NCBI GenBank assembly: GCA_947495915.1
Contig: CANMAW010000006.1
Coordinates: 234,882-294,147 of the forward strand
Length of the DNA: 59,266 bases
Origin: Maribacter algarum (ex Lu et al. 2025) (nom. illeg.)
Lineage (GTDB): Bacteria > Bacteroidota > Bacteroidia > Flavobacteriales > Flavobacteriaceae
Direction: 5' to 3'
A program made the position numbers and the translations under genes. Shown piece by piece: positions 17,405-26,976 of the stretch. The first letter of the stretch is position 1. Every line of letters begins with the position of its first letter. The notes below the pieces were generated by a model. The model saw only the letters and a program-made list of their open reading frames with translations. It made no database searches and was not told the DNA's origin.

Positions 17405-18097
17405 TTATTTCTGGGTAGAAAAATAGTAATTAAAAATTTTAACCAAATCCGCTTCAGTAGCAATACCTAACCGTTCTTTTTTAATATACTTCATCATATC
17501 TTTTGAAGATTTGCCAAAAAATGAATAGAACTTTTTTTTCTTTCGAGGAATTTCTAGCAAAGTTTGCTTGTTCGATTTAAAATCTGATATATAAAAAGCA
17601 TCATTTAATGGTATAAAAGTAGCAGGTTTGGCGTCAGCATAGCCCTCTACTTTTTTTCTAGGAACAAATTTTTTACGTTCTCGCTTATATAATTTATGAT
17701 TAATTAACCCATCAACATGTTCAAAATAGGTGCGAATCAATATGCCATTTTCATCTAAATAATTACCAGTCTCATACGTTTTTTCAGAGCCATCTACTAA
17801 TGAAATTATATATTTCTTAGAAATGTCAATTCGCAAAATACCCTTAGTTGTTTTTACTTCTATATCGTGGTCAACGGGGTTAAAACGAACCAACTGGGTC
17901 TTTTTCATATCGTTAACCTTTGCTGGTAAAAAATCATCCGTCAAATAAGGCGAACCTTCAACATCTGCATATTTATTTTCATTAACACCAGGTACAAAAA
18001 CACCAACGTCAATAGTATTATCTTTAACAATTACCGTAGACTGAGCACCTACTATAGCGGTGTTAAGGGTAATTAAAAGGCTGATAAGAAATTTCAT
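17405..18097 (-). CDS. Secreted protein of unknown function between porX and tsaE
   Basis: This 230-residue protein has a signal peptide (first 18 residues, ending TAIVGAQ) and a beta-rich body with many short strands, followed from about residue 180 by a basic helical part (PRKKKKFYSFFGKSSKD). No transmembrane helix or lipobox is seen, so it is probably periplasmic. I do not recognise the family. It lies 23 bases after porX and 32 bases before tsaE on the same strand, so cotranscription is likely. Given porX as upstream partner, a link to envelope or secretion control is worth testing but is not shown by the sequence. Confidence 0.65.
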   Translation of the reverse strand: MKFLISLLITLNTAIVGAQSTVIVKDNTIDVGVFVPGVNENKYADVEGSPYLTDDFLPAKVNDMKKTQLVRFNPVDHDIEVKTTKGILRIDISKKYIISLVDGSEKTYETGNYLDENGILIRTYFEHVDGLINHKLYKRERKKFVPRKKVEGYADAKPATFIPLNDAFYISDFKSNKQTLLEIPRKKKKFYSFFGKSSKDMMKYIKKERLGIATEADLVKIFNYYFSTQK

Positions 18098-18120
18098 AGC
18101 ATGATATTAATATCTTTTGA

Positions 18121-19665
18121 TCATCTCGGCTCTAAAACCACAAATGGAATAATCATTTCTTCAAGAGAAACACCTCCATGTTGATAGGTATTTCGATAAT
18201 AACTTACGTAATGATTGTAATTATTTGGGTAGGCAAAAAACAAATCATTCTTTGCAAAAATAAAAGAACTACTCATCGTAATACTGGGTAATTGTATATC
18301 TCTAGGATTTCTAGACTCTAAAACATCTTTAGAATCATAGGTAAGACTCCTTCCTGTCTTATAACGTAAATTTAGGCTAGTATCTTTATCACCAATAACC
18401 TTAGATGGGTGTTTCACGTTAATGGTGCCATGATCGGTGGTTATAATTAATTTCATACCCATATTTTGTGCCTGTTGAATAATTTCTAATAACGGAGAGT
18501 TTTTGAACCAGCTTTGGGTTAGCGAGCGATACGCCTTATCATTTGATGCCAACTCTTTTATTACATCCATTTCGGTTTTAGAATGTGACAGCATGTCTAC
18601 AAAATTGTAAACTATTACTGTTAAATCATTGTCTTTTTGAGACCTGAAATTTTGAGATAAATTTCGACCTTGTTTAAGACTAGATATTTTGTGATATTCC
18701 CATTTTAAATCAAGCCCAAGTCGCTTTAACTGTTCTTCTAAGAACTTATCTTCAAACAGATTTTTACCACCTTCATCTGTATCGTTTTTCCACCAATCAG
18801 GATATTTCTTTTCCATATCTAAAGGTGTCAAACCAGAAAAAATAGCATTCCTGGCATATTGGGTAGCTGTTGGTAATATGCTAAAATAAGAGTCTTCTTT
18901 AGTCTTTTTATAGAAGGCATTTACGGTATCTTCAAAAGCAAACCACTGATCATATCTTAAATTGTCTATTACTACTAATAGGGTAGGAGTTTCGTTAATT
19001 TCTGGTTTTATCCATTCTTTGAATAAGGTATGTGACATCACGGGTGCATCGTGATCAGAAAACCAGTCTTGGTACTTCTTTTCAACAAACTTACCGAATT
19101 GATTATTGGCCTCAATTTTCTGCGATTCTAAAATTTCAAACATCCCTGAATCTTCAATATCTTCTAAACGCATTTCCCAATAAATCAACTTTTTATAAAG
19201 TTCAATCCATTCCGCATAAGTATTAACCATGGATAAATCCATTGCAATTTTGCGAAATTCTTGCTGGTAATTCGATGTGGTCTTTTCAGACACTAAACGA
19301 GAATGGTCTAAATTCTTTTTTAAAGAAAGTAATATTTGATTAGGGTTTACAGGTTTAATCAGATAATCGGCAATTTTTGAACCAATCGCCTCTTCCATAA
19401 TAAACTCCTCTTCACTTTTCGTTATCATAACTACTGGTAATGTAGCATTCATAACCTTTATTTCATTCAAGGTTTCCAGCCCTGAAATACCTGGCATGTT
19501 CTCATCTAAAAAAACAATGTCAACCTGAGAATTTATTAATTCCTCAAGGGCTTCTTGACCACTTCTACATTTAATTACTTGGTAATTTTTTGCTTCAAGA
19601 AAAATGATATGAGGTTTTAAAAGATCAATTTCATCATCGACCCAAAGAATGGTTATCTTGTTCAT
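18121..19665 (-). CDS. porX: PorX: response regulator with PglZ (alkaline phosphatase-like) output domain
   Basis: This 514-residue protein joins a CheY-type receiver domain (residues 3-120, acidic pocket Asp10/Asp11, phosphorylation site Asp54 in VFLDENMPG, conserved Lys104 in LIKP) to a helical linker and a C-terminal PglZ domain of the alkaline phosphatase superfamily (about 200-514). Metal or catalytic residues are visible in VVIDNLRYD (Asp234), LPTATQYARNAIFSG (Thr266 region) and ITTDHGTINV. In Porphyromonas and Flavobacterium, PorX works with the kinase PorY and controls type IX secretion. PorY and secretion genes are not in the window. The gene starts a minus-strand unit with a secreted protein and tsaE, and is divergent from the HD hydrolase gene. 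Confidence 0.95.
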   Translation of the reverse strand: MNKITILWVDDEIDLLKPHIIFLEAKNYQVIKCRSGQEALEELINSQVDIVFLDENMPGISGLETLNEIKVMNATLPVVMITKSEEEFIMEEAIGSKIADYLIKPVNPNQILLSLKKNLDHSRLVSEKTTSNYQQEFRKIAMDLSMVNTYAEWIELYKKLIYWEMRLEDIEDSGMFEILESQKIEANNQFGKFVEKKYQDWFSDHDAPVMSHTLFKEWIKPEINETPTLLVVIDNLRYDQWFAFEDTVNAFYKKTKEDSYFSILPTATQYARNAIFSGLTPLDMEKKYPDWWKNDTDEGGKNLFEDKFLEEQLKRLGLDLKWEYHKISSLKQGRNLSQNFRSQKDNDLTVIVYNFVDMLSHSKTEMDVIKELASNDKAYRSLTQSWFKNSPLLEIIQQAQNMGMKLIITTDHGTINVKHPSKVIGDKDTSLNLRYKTGRSLTYDSKDVLESRNPRDIQLPSITMSSSFIFAKNDLFFAYPNNYNHYVSYYRNTYQHGGVSLEEMIIPFVVLEPR

Positions 19666-19756
19666 TTAGTAGTACTATCGTTTAATTTAGAATAATAGAT
19701 CAAAACTTCTAAACAGGTAGTAACATAGAATATGCCAAAGTTTCAATTCGATTACA

Positions 19757-19764
19757 TAACTTTG
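19757..19764 (+). promoter_or_regulatory. Predicted -7 element of the HD hydrolase gene
   Basis: TAACTTTG is a full TAnnTTTG match ending 19 bases before the TTG start codon at 19784. The spacing agrees with other genes in the window and supports that start. The matching -33 element is not clear. Confidence 0.45.
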
Positions 19765-19783
19765 ATCGGTTAAAATACCTGTT

Positions 19784-21013
19784 TTGATAAAATCAAATAA
19801 GCTTAAAATCTTCAATGATCCAATTTACGGATTTATTCGAATTCCGAATAGCCTCATTTTTGACTTAATTGCCCACCCTTATTTTCAAAGACTAAGAAGA
19901 ATTTCTCAAATGGGACTTTCATATTTAGTATATCCTGGTGCGCATCATACTCGTTTTCACCATGCATTAGGAAGCATGTATCTTATGCAAAAAGCAGTGC
20001 AAGTACTTCGTTTTAAGGAAGTTGAAATTACAAGAAAGGAAGAGCAAGGTTTGTTGTGCGCAATTTTGCTGCATGACATTGGTCATGGTCCTTTTTCTCA
20101 TGCTATGGAAAATAGTATTGTTGAAGGAGTACATCATGAGCATATTTCTTTGCTTTTTATGGAAGAATTGAATGAAAGGTTTAACGGAAGTTTAACGGAA
20201 GCCATTTCAATTTTCAAAGGCGAACATCCTAAGAAATTTCTAAATCAATTAGTTTCTAGTCAATTAGATATGGATCGGCTAGATTATTTAAAACGTGATA
20301 GTTTCTATACCGGAGTTGCTGAAGGCAATGTAAATTCTGAACGACTTCTTACCATGTTAACTGTAATTAATGGTGAATTGATGGTAGAAGAAAAGGGTAG
20401 TTATTCGGTTGAAAAGTTTTTAATGGCACGTCGTTTTATGTATTGGCAAGTATACTTGCATAAAACGGGTATTGTTGCAGAACAATTGCTAATCAGAATA
20501 CTACAAAGAGCAAAAGAACTTGAACGAGCTGGTGAAAAATTATTTAGCAGTCAAGCATTAACCTTTTTTATGACAAACCGTATAAACAAGGAAAATTTTG
20601 ACCTTGAGGTACTAAATAGATTTGCAGAGCTTGATGATGTAGATATTTTATCTGCTATAAAATCTTGGCAAAACCATCACGATTTTGTTCTTTCTAGGCT
20701 TTGCAAAATGGTTATAAATCGACAACTTTTAAAAATTAAATTAAAAAACAAACCAATTGAAACAACCGATTTACAAAAGCATTTAGACCAATTTATTGAA
20801 AAATATCAGGTGTCAAAACTTGAAGCCAATTATTTTATTTTCCATGGCAAAATTTCTAACGTGGCTTATGACTCTAAAAAACAAAATATTAATATTCATC
20901 GAAAAAATGGAAAGATTTCTGATGTTGCTAAGGCATCTGATCATCTCAATTTAAAGAGTTTATCAAAAAAGGTTACCAAATACTACATTTGCTATCCTAA
21001 ATATGAAGAATGA
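19784..21013 (+). CDS. HD-domain phosphohydrolase (dGTPase-like)
   Basis: This 409-residue protein belongs to the HD superfamily branch that includes dNTP triphosphohydrolases and SAMHD1-like enzymes. Metal ligands are visible: His in HHTRFHHALGSMYLM (about residues 55-69), the HD pair in LLHDIGHGPFSHAME near 97, and Asp in LDMDRLDYLKRDSFYTG near 165. Substrate could be a dNTP or another phosphorylated nucleotide; this branch in Bacteroidota is not well defined. The frame starts with TTG at 19784; the next ATG is at residue 43, inside the domain (MGLSYLVYPG), and a -7 element at the right distance backs the TTG. It leads into the lipid A genes 73 bases on. Confidence 0.88.
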   Translation: MIKSNKLKIFNDPIYGFIRIPNSLIFDLIAHPYFQRLRRISQMGLSYLVYPGAHHTRFHHALGSMYLMQKAVQVLRFKEVEITRKEEQGLLCAILLHDIGHGPFSHAMENSIVEGVHHEHISLLFMEELNERFNGSLTEAISIFKGEHPKKFLNQLVSSQLDMDRLDYLKRDSFYTGVAEGNVNSERLLTMLTVINGELMVEEKGSYSVEKFLMARRFMYWQVYLHKTGIVAEQLLIRILQRAKELERAGEKLFSSQALTFFMTNRINKENFDLEVLNRFAELDDVDILSAIKSWQNHHDFVLSRLCKMVINRQLLKIKLKNKPIETTDLQKHLDQFIEKYQVSKLEANYFIFHGKISNVAYDSKKQNINIHRKNGKISDVAKASDHLNLKSLSKKVTKYYICYPKYEE

Positions 21014-21052
21014 TTCGAATGTTAGGTATAATTTTGTGTCCCTAAAATACAT

Positions 21053-21081
21053 TTTGGTTTAACGTATTTTTCTTACTTTTG
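21053..21081 (+). promoter_or_regulatory. Predicted promoter of the lpxD-lpxC/fabZ-lpxA-efp unit
   Basis: TACTTTTG at 21074-21081 is a full TAnnTTTG match and TTTG at 21053-21056 stands 17 bases before it. The element ends only 5 bases before the lpxD ATG at 21087, which would give a leaderless or nearly leaderless transcript (see findings). Confidence 0.5.
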
Positions 21082-21086
21082 TGCTC

Positions 21087-22121
21087 ATGGTTTTTACAGC
21101 AAGTCAAATTGCGGGTATTTTGGAAGGTGAAGTTGAAGGAAATCCAGAGATAGCCGTACACAAACTCGCCAAAATAGAAGAAGGCGAAAAGGGTTCATTG
21201 ACTTTTTTAGCCAACCCCAAATACACTCCCTTTATTTATACAACTAAGGCGTCAATTACCATTGTAAATAAAGATTTTACACCCGAGCAACATTTAGCAA
21301 CCACTTTAATTAAAGTTGAAGATGCTTACGAGTCATTTTCAAAATTATTAGAGTATTATGATCAGGTCAAGAATACCAAAATTGGAATTGAACATCCTGT
21401 TTTTCTGTCAGAATCTACAGTTTACGGTGAAGGTTTGTATCTCGGAGCATTTGCTTATGTAGCTGAAAATGTTGTAATGGGTAAAAATGTTAAAATATAC
21501 CCCAATGCCTATATTGGTGAAAATGTGCAACTTGGTGATAATGTTATTGTTTTTTCTGGAGCTAAAATATATTCAGAAACGATAATTGGTAACAACTGTG
21601 TTATTCAAAGTGGAGCTATTGTTGGGGCCGATGGTTTCGGTTTCGCCCCAACTAAAAATGGTACTTTTAGTAAGATACCGCAAACCGGCAATGTCATTTT
21701 AGAAGATGATGTTGATGTTGGTGCAGGTACTACCATAGATCGAGCTACGATGGGTTCTACCATTCTAAGAAAAGGGGTGAAATTAGACAATCAAATACAA
21801 ATTGCTCACAATGTAGAAATAGGTGAGCATACTGTAATTGCAGCGCAAACAGGAGTTGCAGGATCAACCAAAATAGGAAAAAAATGCATGATTGGTGGTC
21901 AGGTTGGTATTGTAGGCCACATTACCATTGGTGATAATGTGCGAATACAAGCGCAATCAGGCATTGGCAGAAATATAAAGGACAACGAAATTTTGCAAGG
22001 ATCACCAGCCTTAAATTATGGTGATTACAACAAATCATATGTACATTTTAAAAATTTCCCTAAAATCATAAATCAAATCAACGAACTGGACAAAAAGATC
22101 AACAGTGATAACAACGGATAA
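21087..22121 (+). CDS. lpxD: UDP-3-O-acylglucosamine N-acyltransferase
   Basis: This 344-residue acyltransferase adds the N-linked hydroxyacyl chain to UDP-3-O-acyl-glucosamine in lipid A synthesis. An N-terminal uridine-binding domain ([20 protein letters not shown]) is followed by a left-handed beta-helix of hexapeptide repeats. Both histidines known from E. coli LpxD are kept: the catalytic one in [12 protein letters not shown] and the second in [17 protein letters not shown] two codons upstream (21081) is open, but it lies in the promoter element and the ATG gives the family N-terminus. It overlaps the start of lpxC/fabZ by 17 bases. A second, divergent copy lies 2.8 kb downstream. Confidence 0.95.
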   Translation: MVFTASQIAGILEGEVEGNPEIAVHKLAKIEEGEKGSLTFLANPKYTPFIYTTKASITIVNKDFTPEQHLATTLIKVEDAYESFSKLLEYYDQVKNTKIGIEHPVFLSESTVYGEGLYLGAFAYVAENVVMGKNVKIYPNAYIGENVQLGDNVIVFSGAKIYSETIIGNNCVIQSGAIVGADGFGFAPTKNGTFSKIPQTGNVILEDDVDVGAGTTIDRATMGSTILRKGVKLDNQIQIAHNVEIGEHTVIAAQTGVAGSTKIGKKCMIGGQVGIVGHITIGDNVRIQAQSGIGRNIKDNEILQGSPALNYGDYNKSYVHFKNFPKIINQINELDKKINSDNNG

Positions 22122-23511
22122 AAAACAAAGAACTATAGCCAAAGAAGTTGTACTCAAAGGAGTAGGCTTGCATACAGGAGAAAATGTAACCATGAAGTTT
22201 GTACCTGCTTCAGAAAATCATGGATATGCCTTTAAGCGCGTTGATCTTGAAGGAGAACCAATCATAGAAGCAGATGCTAATTATGTGGTAAACACTCAAA
22301 GAGGTACCAACCTTGAAAAGCACGGTGTAAAAATTCAAACCTCAGAACACGTTTTGGCGGCTTTAGTGGGTTTAGAAATTGATAATATTTTAATTGAGTT
22401 AGATGCTCCCGAACCACCAATAATGGACGGTTCTTCCAAGTTTTTTGTAAAAGCTTTAGAAGATGCTGGTGTGGTAGAGCAAGAAGCAGACCGCCTAGAA
22501 TACGTTGTAAAAGATGTTATTTCTTATCGTGATGAATCTACAGGTAGCGAAATTACTGTAATACCATCAGACACCTATCAAGTGACTACCATGGTAGATT
22601 TTGGAACCAAAGTATTAGGAACTCAAAATGCAACTTTAGAAAAATTATCTGATTTTAAATCAGAAATCGCTGATGCACGTACTTTTAGTTTTTTACATGA
22701 ATTAGAAGCACTTCTTGAACACGGACTTATAAAAGGTGGAGATTTAAATAATGCGATTGTGTATGTCGATAAAGAAATCGATGAGCAAACCATGAAAAAA
22801 TTGGAAAAGGCATTTGATAAAAAGAAGCTTTCTGTAAAACCAAATGGAATTCTCGATAATCTCACATTACATCAGCCCAACGAGGCAGCAAGGCATAAGC
22901 TTCTTGATGTAATTGGAGATTTGGCATTGACTAAAACAAGAATACGCGGTAAAGTAATAGCAAATAAACCTGGCCATTTTGTAAATACGCAATTTGCCAA
23001 GAAGTTAGCGAAAATTATAAAAACAGAAAAGCGTAATAACGTTCCAAAGGTTGATTTAAATAAACCACCTTTGATGAATATTACGCAAATAATGTCGCAA
23101 TTACCACACAGACCACCATTCTTATTAGTTGATAAAATTTTGGAGCTCTCTGAAACGCATGTGATAGGCATGAAAAATGTCACTATGAATGAACCTTTTT
23201 TTGTTGGTCATTTTCCAGGAGCACCAGTAATGCCAGGTGTTTTACAGCTTGAAGCAATGGCACAAACTGGGGGTATTTTAGTATTAAATACAGTACCTGA
23301 TCCTGAAAATTATTTAACCTATTTGCTAAAAATGGATAATGTACGTTTTAAACAGCAAGTAGTACCAGGTGATACTTTAGTATTCAAATTAGATCTAATG
23401 ACTCCAATTAGAAGGGGAATTTGTCAAATGCATGCGAAGGCCTATGCAAATGATAAGTTGGTTTCTGAAGCTGAAATTATGGCCCAAATTATTAAAGTAA
23501 AAGATAGCTAG
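22105..23511 (+). CDS. lpxC/fabZ: Bifunctional UDP-3-O-acyl-GlcNAc deacetylase / 3-hydroxyacyl-ACP dehydratase
   Basis: This 468-residue protein fuses two enzymes. Residues 1-310 are LpxC, the committed zinc deacetylase of lipid A synthesis: [44 protein letters not shown] and the zinc ligands in [20 protein letters not shown]. Residues 320-468 are FabZ, the hot-dog dehydratase of fatty acid elongation: [13 protein letters not shown] with the catalytic His and [19 protein letters not shown] with the catalytic Glu. This fusion is a known Bacteroidota trait that ties lipid A and acyl-ACP supply. The start is GTG at 22105, overlapping lpxD; translational coupling is likely. lpxA follows by 1 base. 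Confidence 0.96.
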   Translation: MITTDKKQRTIAKEVVLKGVGLHTGENVTMKFVPASENHGYAFKRVDLEGEPIIEADANYVVNTQRGTNLEKHGVKIQTSEHVLAALVGLEIDNILIELDAPEPPIMDGSSKFFVKALEDAGVVEQEADRLEYVVKDVISYRDESTGSEITVIPSDTYQVTTMVDFGTKVLGTQNATLEKLSDFKSEIADARTFSFLHELEALLEHGLIKGGDLNNAIVYVDKEIDEQTMKKLEKAFDKKKLSVKPNGILDNLTLHQPNEAARHKLLDVIGDLALTKTRIRGKVIANKPGHFVNTQFAKKLAKIIKTEKRNNVPKVDLNKPPLMNITQIMSQLPHRPPFLLVDKILELSETHVIGMKNVTMNEPFFVGHFPGAPVMPGVLQLEAMAQTGGILVLNTVPDPENYLTYLLKMDNVRFKQQVVPGDTLVFKLDLMTPIRRGICQMHAKAYANDKLVSEAEIMAQIIKVKDS

Positions 23512-23512
23512 A

Positions 23513-24298
23513 ATGAACCAACCCCTTGCCTATATACATCCCGGAGCTAAAATTGCTAAAAACGTAGTGGTAGAACCATTTACTACAATTCACAACAATG
23601 TAACCATTGGAGATGGCACTTGGATTGGTTCTAACGTAACCATAATGGAAGGAGCCAGAATTGGCAAGAATTGTAATATTTTTCCAGGAGCCGTTATTTC
23701 AGCCCCACCACAAGATTTAAAATATAAAGGAGAAGATACTACTGTATCTATCGGAAACGGAACCACCATACGTGAATGTGCCACAATTCATAAAGGTACT
23801 TCTGACAGAAACAAAACAGTTATTGGCAAGAATTGTTTAATAATGGCCTATTGCCACGTTGCACACGATTGTTTGGTAGGAAATAATTGTATTTTTTCGA
23901 ACAATTCTACATTGGCGGGGCATGTTACCATTGGTGACAATGTTATTCTTGCCGGTCTCGTTGCTGTACATCAATTTGTTTCAGTAGGTCAGCATGCTTT
24001 TGTAACAGGTGGGTCGTTGGTACGAAAAGATGTTCCACCGTTTGTAAAGGCCGCTAGAGAGCCTTTATCTTACGTTGGCATTAATTCAGTCGGACTTCGA
24101 AGAAGAGGCTTTAAATCAGAGAAAATCAGAGAGATTCAAAATATCTATCGCATATTATATCAAAAAAATTACAACAATACTCAGGCAGTTCAGATTCTTG
24201 AAGCTGAAATGGAGGCTACTCCTGAAAGAGATGAAATTTTGCAATTTATAAGAGATTCTCAACGTGGAATCATGAAGGGTTATTTTAGCAATAACTAA
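23513..24298 (+). CDS. lpxA: UDP-N-acetylglucosamine acyltransferase
   Basis: This 261-residue enzyme carries out the first step of lipid A synthesis, moving a hydroxyacyl chain from ACP to the 3-OH of UDP-GlcNAc. A left-handed beta-helix of hexapeptide repeats fills residues 5-190, and the catalytic His region is AYCHVAHDCLVG. HQFVSVGQHAFVTGGS and YVGINSVGLRRRGF mark the transition to the C-terminal helical domain, all typical. It starts one base after the lpxC/fabZ stop, so the order lpxD-lpxC/fabZ-lpxA forms one transcript. Length is normal. Confidence 0.96.
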   Translation: MNQPLAYIHPGAKIAKNVVVEPFTTIHNNVTIGDGTWIGSNVTIMEGARIGKNCNIFPGAVISAPPQDLKYKGEDTTVSIGNGTTIRECATIHKGTSDRNKTVIGKNCLIMAYCHVAHDCLVGNNCIFSNNSTLAGHVTIGDNVILAGLVAVHQFVSVGQHAFVTGGSLVRKDVPPFVKAAREPLSYVGINSVGLRRRGFKSEKIREIQNIYRILYQKNYNNTQAVQILEAEMEATPERDEILQFIRDSQRGIMKGYFSNN

Positions 24299-24328
24299 TA
24301 GACATTTACTAATTATTAAGCATTCAAC

Positions 24329-24895
24329 ATGGCGTCAACATCTGACATAAGAAAAGGATTGTGCATACGATACAACCACGATATTTTTAAAATTATTGAA
24401 TTTTTACATGTGAAGCCAGGTAAAGGCCCTGCATTTGTACGAACAAAACTTAAAAGTGTTACCACCGGAAAAGTGATTGACAATACTTTTTCTGCAGGTC
24501 ATAAAATTGAAGACGTACGCGTTGAAACCCGTTCTTATCAATTTTTATATGCAGAAGGTGAAACGTATCATTTTATGAATACCGATGACTATAATCAAAT
24601 AACGTTAGAAGAAAACTCACTCGACGCCCCAGGGCTATTAAAGGAGGGTGAAGTAGTAAAAGTGTTGTTTAACACTGAAGATAGTATGCCGCTTTCAGTA
24701 GAAATGCCTGCAAGCGTTATTCTTGAGGTAAGTTATACCGAACCAGGTGTAAAAGGTAATACAGCCACAAACGCAACCAAACCTGCTAAAGTTGAAACAG
24801 GTGCTGAAGTTAACGTTCCGTTGTTTATTAACGAAGGTGATAAAATTAAAATAGACACAGAAAAAGGCGCCTATATGGAGCGAGTTAAAGAATAA
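24329..24895 (+). CDS. efp: Translation elongation factor P
   Basis: This 188-residue three-domain factor relieves ribosome stalling at proline runs. Domain I is the KOW-like N-terminus (STSDIRKGLCIRYNHDIFKI), carrying the loop KPGKGPAF with Lys32 at the position that is beta-lysylated in E. coli. Domains II and III are OB folds ending in the family signature near residue 165 (EVNVPLFINEGDKIKIDTEKG). It lies 30 bases after lpxA and 16 bases before a second lpxD-like gene, so it is embedded in the lipid A unit. Modification enzymes are not present in the window. Confidence 0.97.
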   Translation: MASTSDIRKGLCIRYNHDIFKIIEFLHVKPGKGPAFVRTKLKSVTTGKVIDNTFSAGHKIEDVRVETRSYQFLYAEGETYHFMNTDDYNQITLEENSLDAPGLLKEGEVVKVLFNTEDSMPLSVEMPASVILEVSYTEPGVKGNTATNATKPAKVETGAEVNVPLFINEGDKIKIDTEKGAYMERVKE

Positions 24896-24911
24896 TATAA
24901 ACAAGTACTAA

Positions 24912-25844
24912 GTGAGGTTTCCAATTGCTTACACACTAAAACAAATTTCTGAAATCATCAGTGCCACTTATATTGGTTCTGATGATTTTCCTGTTTTAGG
25001 AATGAATGAAATTCATGTCATTCAAGAAGGAGAAATTGTATTTGTTGATCATCCAAAATATTATGATAAAGCATTGCAGTCGAAAGCTTCTATCATTTTA
25101 ATCAATAAAGAAGTTGAATGTCCGAAGGGAAAAGCATTACTTATTTCAGATGATCCGTTTAGAGATTTTAATAAGTTGACTACATTTTTCAAACCTTTTG
25201 AAAAGGCAAATTCAAGTATAGCAACTTCCGCTAAAATTGGAAAAGGAACTATAATTCAGCCTAACACTTTTATTGGTAATAATGTAACCATTGGTGAAAA
25301 CTGTATCATTCATGCTAATGTTGCTATCTATGATAATTGTGTGATTGGTAACCACGTGACCATACATTCAGGGTCTGTTCTTGGCGCTGACGCTTTTTAT
25401 TATAAAAATAGAGCCGAAGGTTTTGATAAATTAATTTCTGGAGGAAGGGTCGTACTTGAAGATTATGTAGAATTAGGTGCTTTATGTACCATTGACAAAG
25501 GTGTAACTGGAGATACGACTATTAAAAAGGGAAGCAAATTAGACAATCAAGTTCATGTCGGACATGACACTGTAATTGGGGAAAAATGTTTGATAGCTTC
25601 ACAAACCGGAATTGCCGGTTGCGTTGTTATAGAAGATGAAGTGACCCTATGGGGTCAAGTTGGCACCAATAGCGGAATTACCATTGGAAAAAAGGCCGTC
25701 ATTATGGGACAAACTGGGGTTACAAAATCGGTTGCCGGAGGTAAAAGTTATTTTGGCACACCAATAGAAGAATCTCGCGAAAAGCTGAAACAATTGGCTT
25801 ACGTTAAAAAAATTCCATCGATATTAAAAAAATTAGAAGATTAA
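24912..25844 (+). CDS. LpxD-like hexapeptide N-acyltransferase paralog
   Basis: This 310-residue protein is a second LpxD-type protein: an N-terminal uridine-binding-like domain (YTLKQISEIISATYIGS) followed by hexapeptide repeats. The catalytic-His block is kept (NQVHVGHDTVIGEKC), but the second histidine of LpxD is replaced by Gly in GQVGTNSGITIG. About 34 residues shorter than the first copy at the C-terminal end. It begins with GTG 16 bases after efp. Possible roles are another acyl transfer on a UDP-amino sugar, for example in O-antigen or unusual lipid synthesis, or a redundant LpxD. The sequence supports divergence but not a substrate. Confidence 0.8.
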   Translation: MRFPIAYTLKQISEIISATYIGSDDFPVLGMNEIHVIQEGEIVFVDHPKYYDKALQSKASIILINKEVECPKGKALLISDDPFRDFNKLTTFFKPFEKANSSIATSAKIGKGTIIQPNTFIGNNVTIGENCIIHANVAIYDNCVIGNHVTIHSGSVLGADAFYYKNRAEGFDKLISGGRVVLEDYVELGALCTIDKGVTGDTTIKKGSKLDNQVHVGHDTVIGEKCLIASQTGIAGCVVIEDEVTLWGQVGTNSGITIGKKAVIMGQTGVTKSVAGGKSYFGTPIEESREKLKQLAYVKKIPSILKKLED

Positions 25845-25878
25845 AGTGTGATTGCTTTATAAATCATTAACAAACCTA

Positions 25879-25886
25879 TATTTTTG
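25879..25886 (+). promoter_or_regulatory. Predicted -7 element of sucD
   Basis: TATTTTTG is a full TAnnTTTG match. A TTG at 25852-25854 could be a -33 element with a 24-base spacer. The leader to the ATG at 25946 would be about 55 bases. Confidence 0.4.
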
Positions 25887-25945
25887 TTGCACAAGGCGAC
25901 AAAACGAATAAAAGTCAAATAACCCATTAACGAATAACTTCAAGA

Positions 25946-26818
25946 ATGAGCGTTTTAGTAAATAAAGATTCCAAAATAATAGTACAAGGTTTTACCGGTA
26001 GCGAAGGAACATTCCACGCAGAACAAATGATCGAATATGGCACTAACGTAGTTGGAGGTGTTACTCCTGGAAAAGGAGGCCAAGAGCATTTAGGAAGACC
26101 AGTTTTTAATACCGTTTCAGAGGCTGTAGCCAAAGTTGGAGCTGATACCACTATTATTTTTGTACCACCAGCATTTGCAGCTGATGCAATTATGGAAGCT
26201 GCAGATGCAGGAATTAAGGTTATCATAACCATTACAGAGGGTATTCCAGTAGCTGACATGGTGAAAGCGTCAAACTATATCAAACATAAAGACTGCAGAT
26301 TGGTAGGACCTAACTGCCCCGGAGTTATCACTCCAGGGGAAGCAAAAGTAGGTATAATGCCTGGTTTTGTTTTCAAAAAAGGAAATGTAGGTATTGTTTC
26401 TAAATCAGGTACTTTAACATATGAAGCAGCAGATCAAGTTGTTCGTCAAGGTATGGGTATAACAACAGCTATTGGAATTGGAGGAGACCCAATTATTGGT
26501 ACAACCACAAAAGAGGCCGTTGAATTATTAATCAATGACCCAGAAACCGAATGTGTAGTTATGATTGGTGAAATTGGAGGTCAATTAGAAGCAGATGCAG
26601 CTAAATGGTACAAACAAAGTGGAAGCAAAAAACCAGTTATAGGTTTTATTGCCGGTGAAACTGCGCCTGCTGGTAGAACAATGGGGCATGCTGGAGCAAT
26701 TGTTGGAGGTAGTGATGATACAGCTCAAGCAAAAAAGAAGATTATGAGAGAGCATGGTATTCATGTTGTAGATTCTCCTGCTGAAATTGGTAAAAAAGTA
26801 AAAGAAGTTATGGGGTAA
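25946..26818 (+). CDS. sucD: Succinyl-CoA synthetase alpha subunit
   Basis: This 290-residue subunit binds CoA and carries the phosphohistidine of the TCA-cycle enzyme that makes ATP or GTP from succinyl-CoA. The CoA-binding Rossmann block is [20 protein letters not shown] (12-31), and the phosphorylated His is His248 in [32 protein letters not shown] and the loop [11 protein letters not shown] are typical. The beta subunit gene (sucC) is not in the window, so in this genome the two are split. It has a predicted promoter and a strong terminator, so it is probably transcribed alone. Confidence 0.96.
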   Translation: MSVLVNKDSKIIVQGFTGSEGTFHAEQMIEYGTNVVGGVTPGKGGQEHLGRPVFNTVSEAVAKVGADTTIIFVPPAFAADAIMEAADAGIKVIITITEGIPVADMVKASNYIKHKDCRLVGPNCPGVITPGEAKVGIMPGFVFKKGNVGIVSKSGTLTYEAADQVVRQGMGITTAIGIGGDPIIGTTTKEAVELLINDPETECVVMIGEIGGQLEADAAKWYKQSGSKKPVIGFIAGETAPAGRTMGHAGAIVGGSDDTAQAKKKIMREHGIHVVDSPAEIGKKVKEVMG

Positions 26819-26867
26819 TTAATACCATTATGGTGTTAAATTTTATCAAATAAACCGTATTTATAAG

Positions 26868-26903
26868 TCCATCATACTTAACTTTAGTGTGATGGATTTT
26901 TTT
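26868..26903 (+). terminator. Intrinsic terminator after sucD
   Basis: TCCATCATACT at 26868-26878 pairs with AGTGTGATGGA at 26886-26896 (11 bp including one G-U pair, 7-base loop), followed by seven T. Confidence 0.8.
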
Positions 26904-26976
26904 ATGTCACATCAATTCATATAACTTGTCTTTGTTTTAATCAATTATCACCTAACCATTCACAAATATTCGAAAC

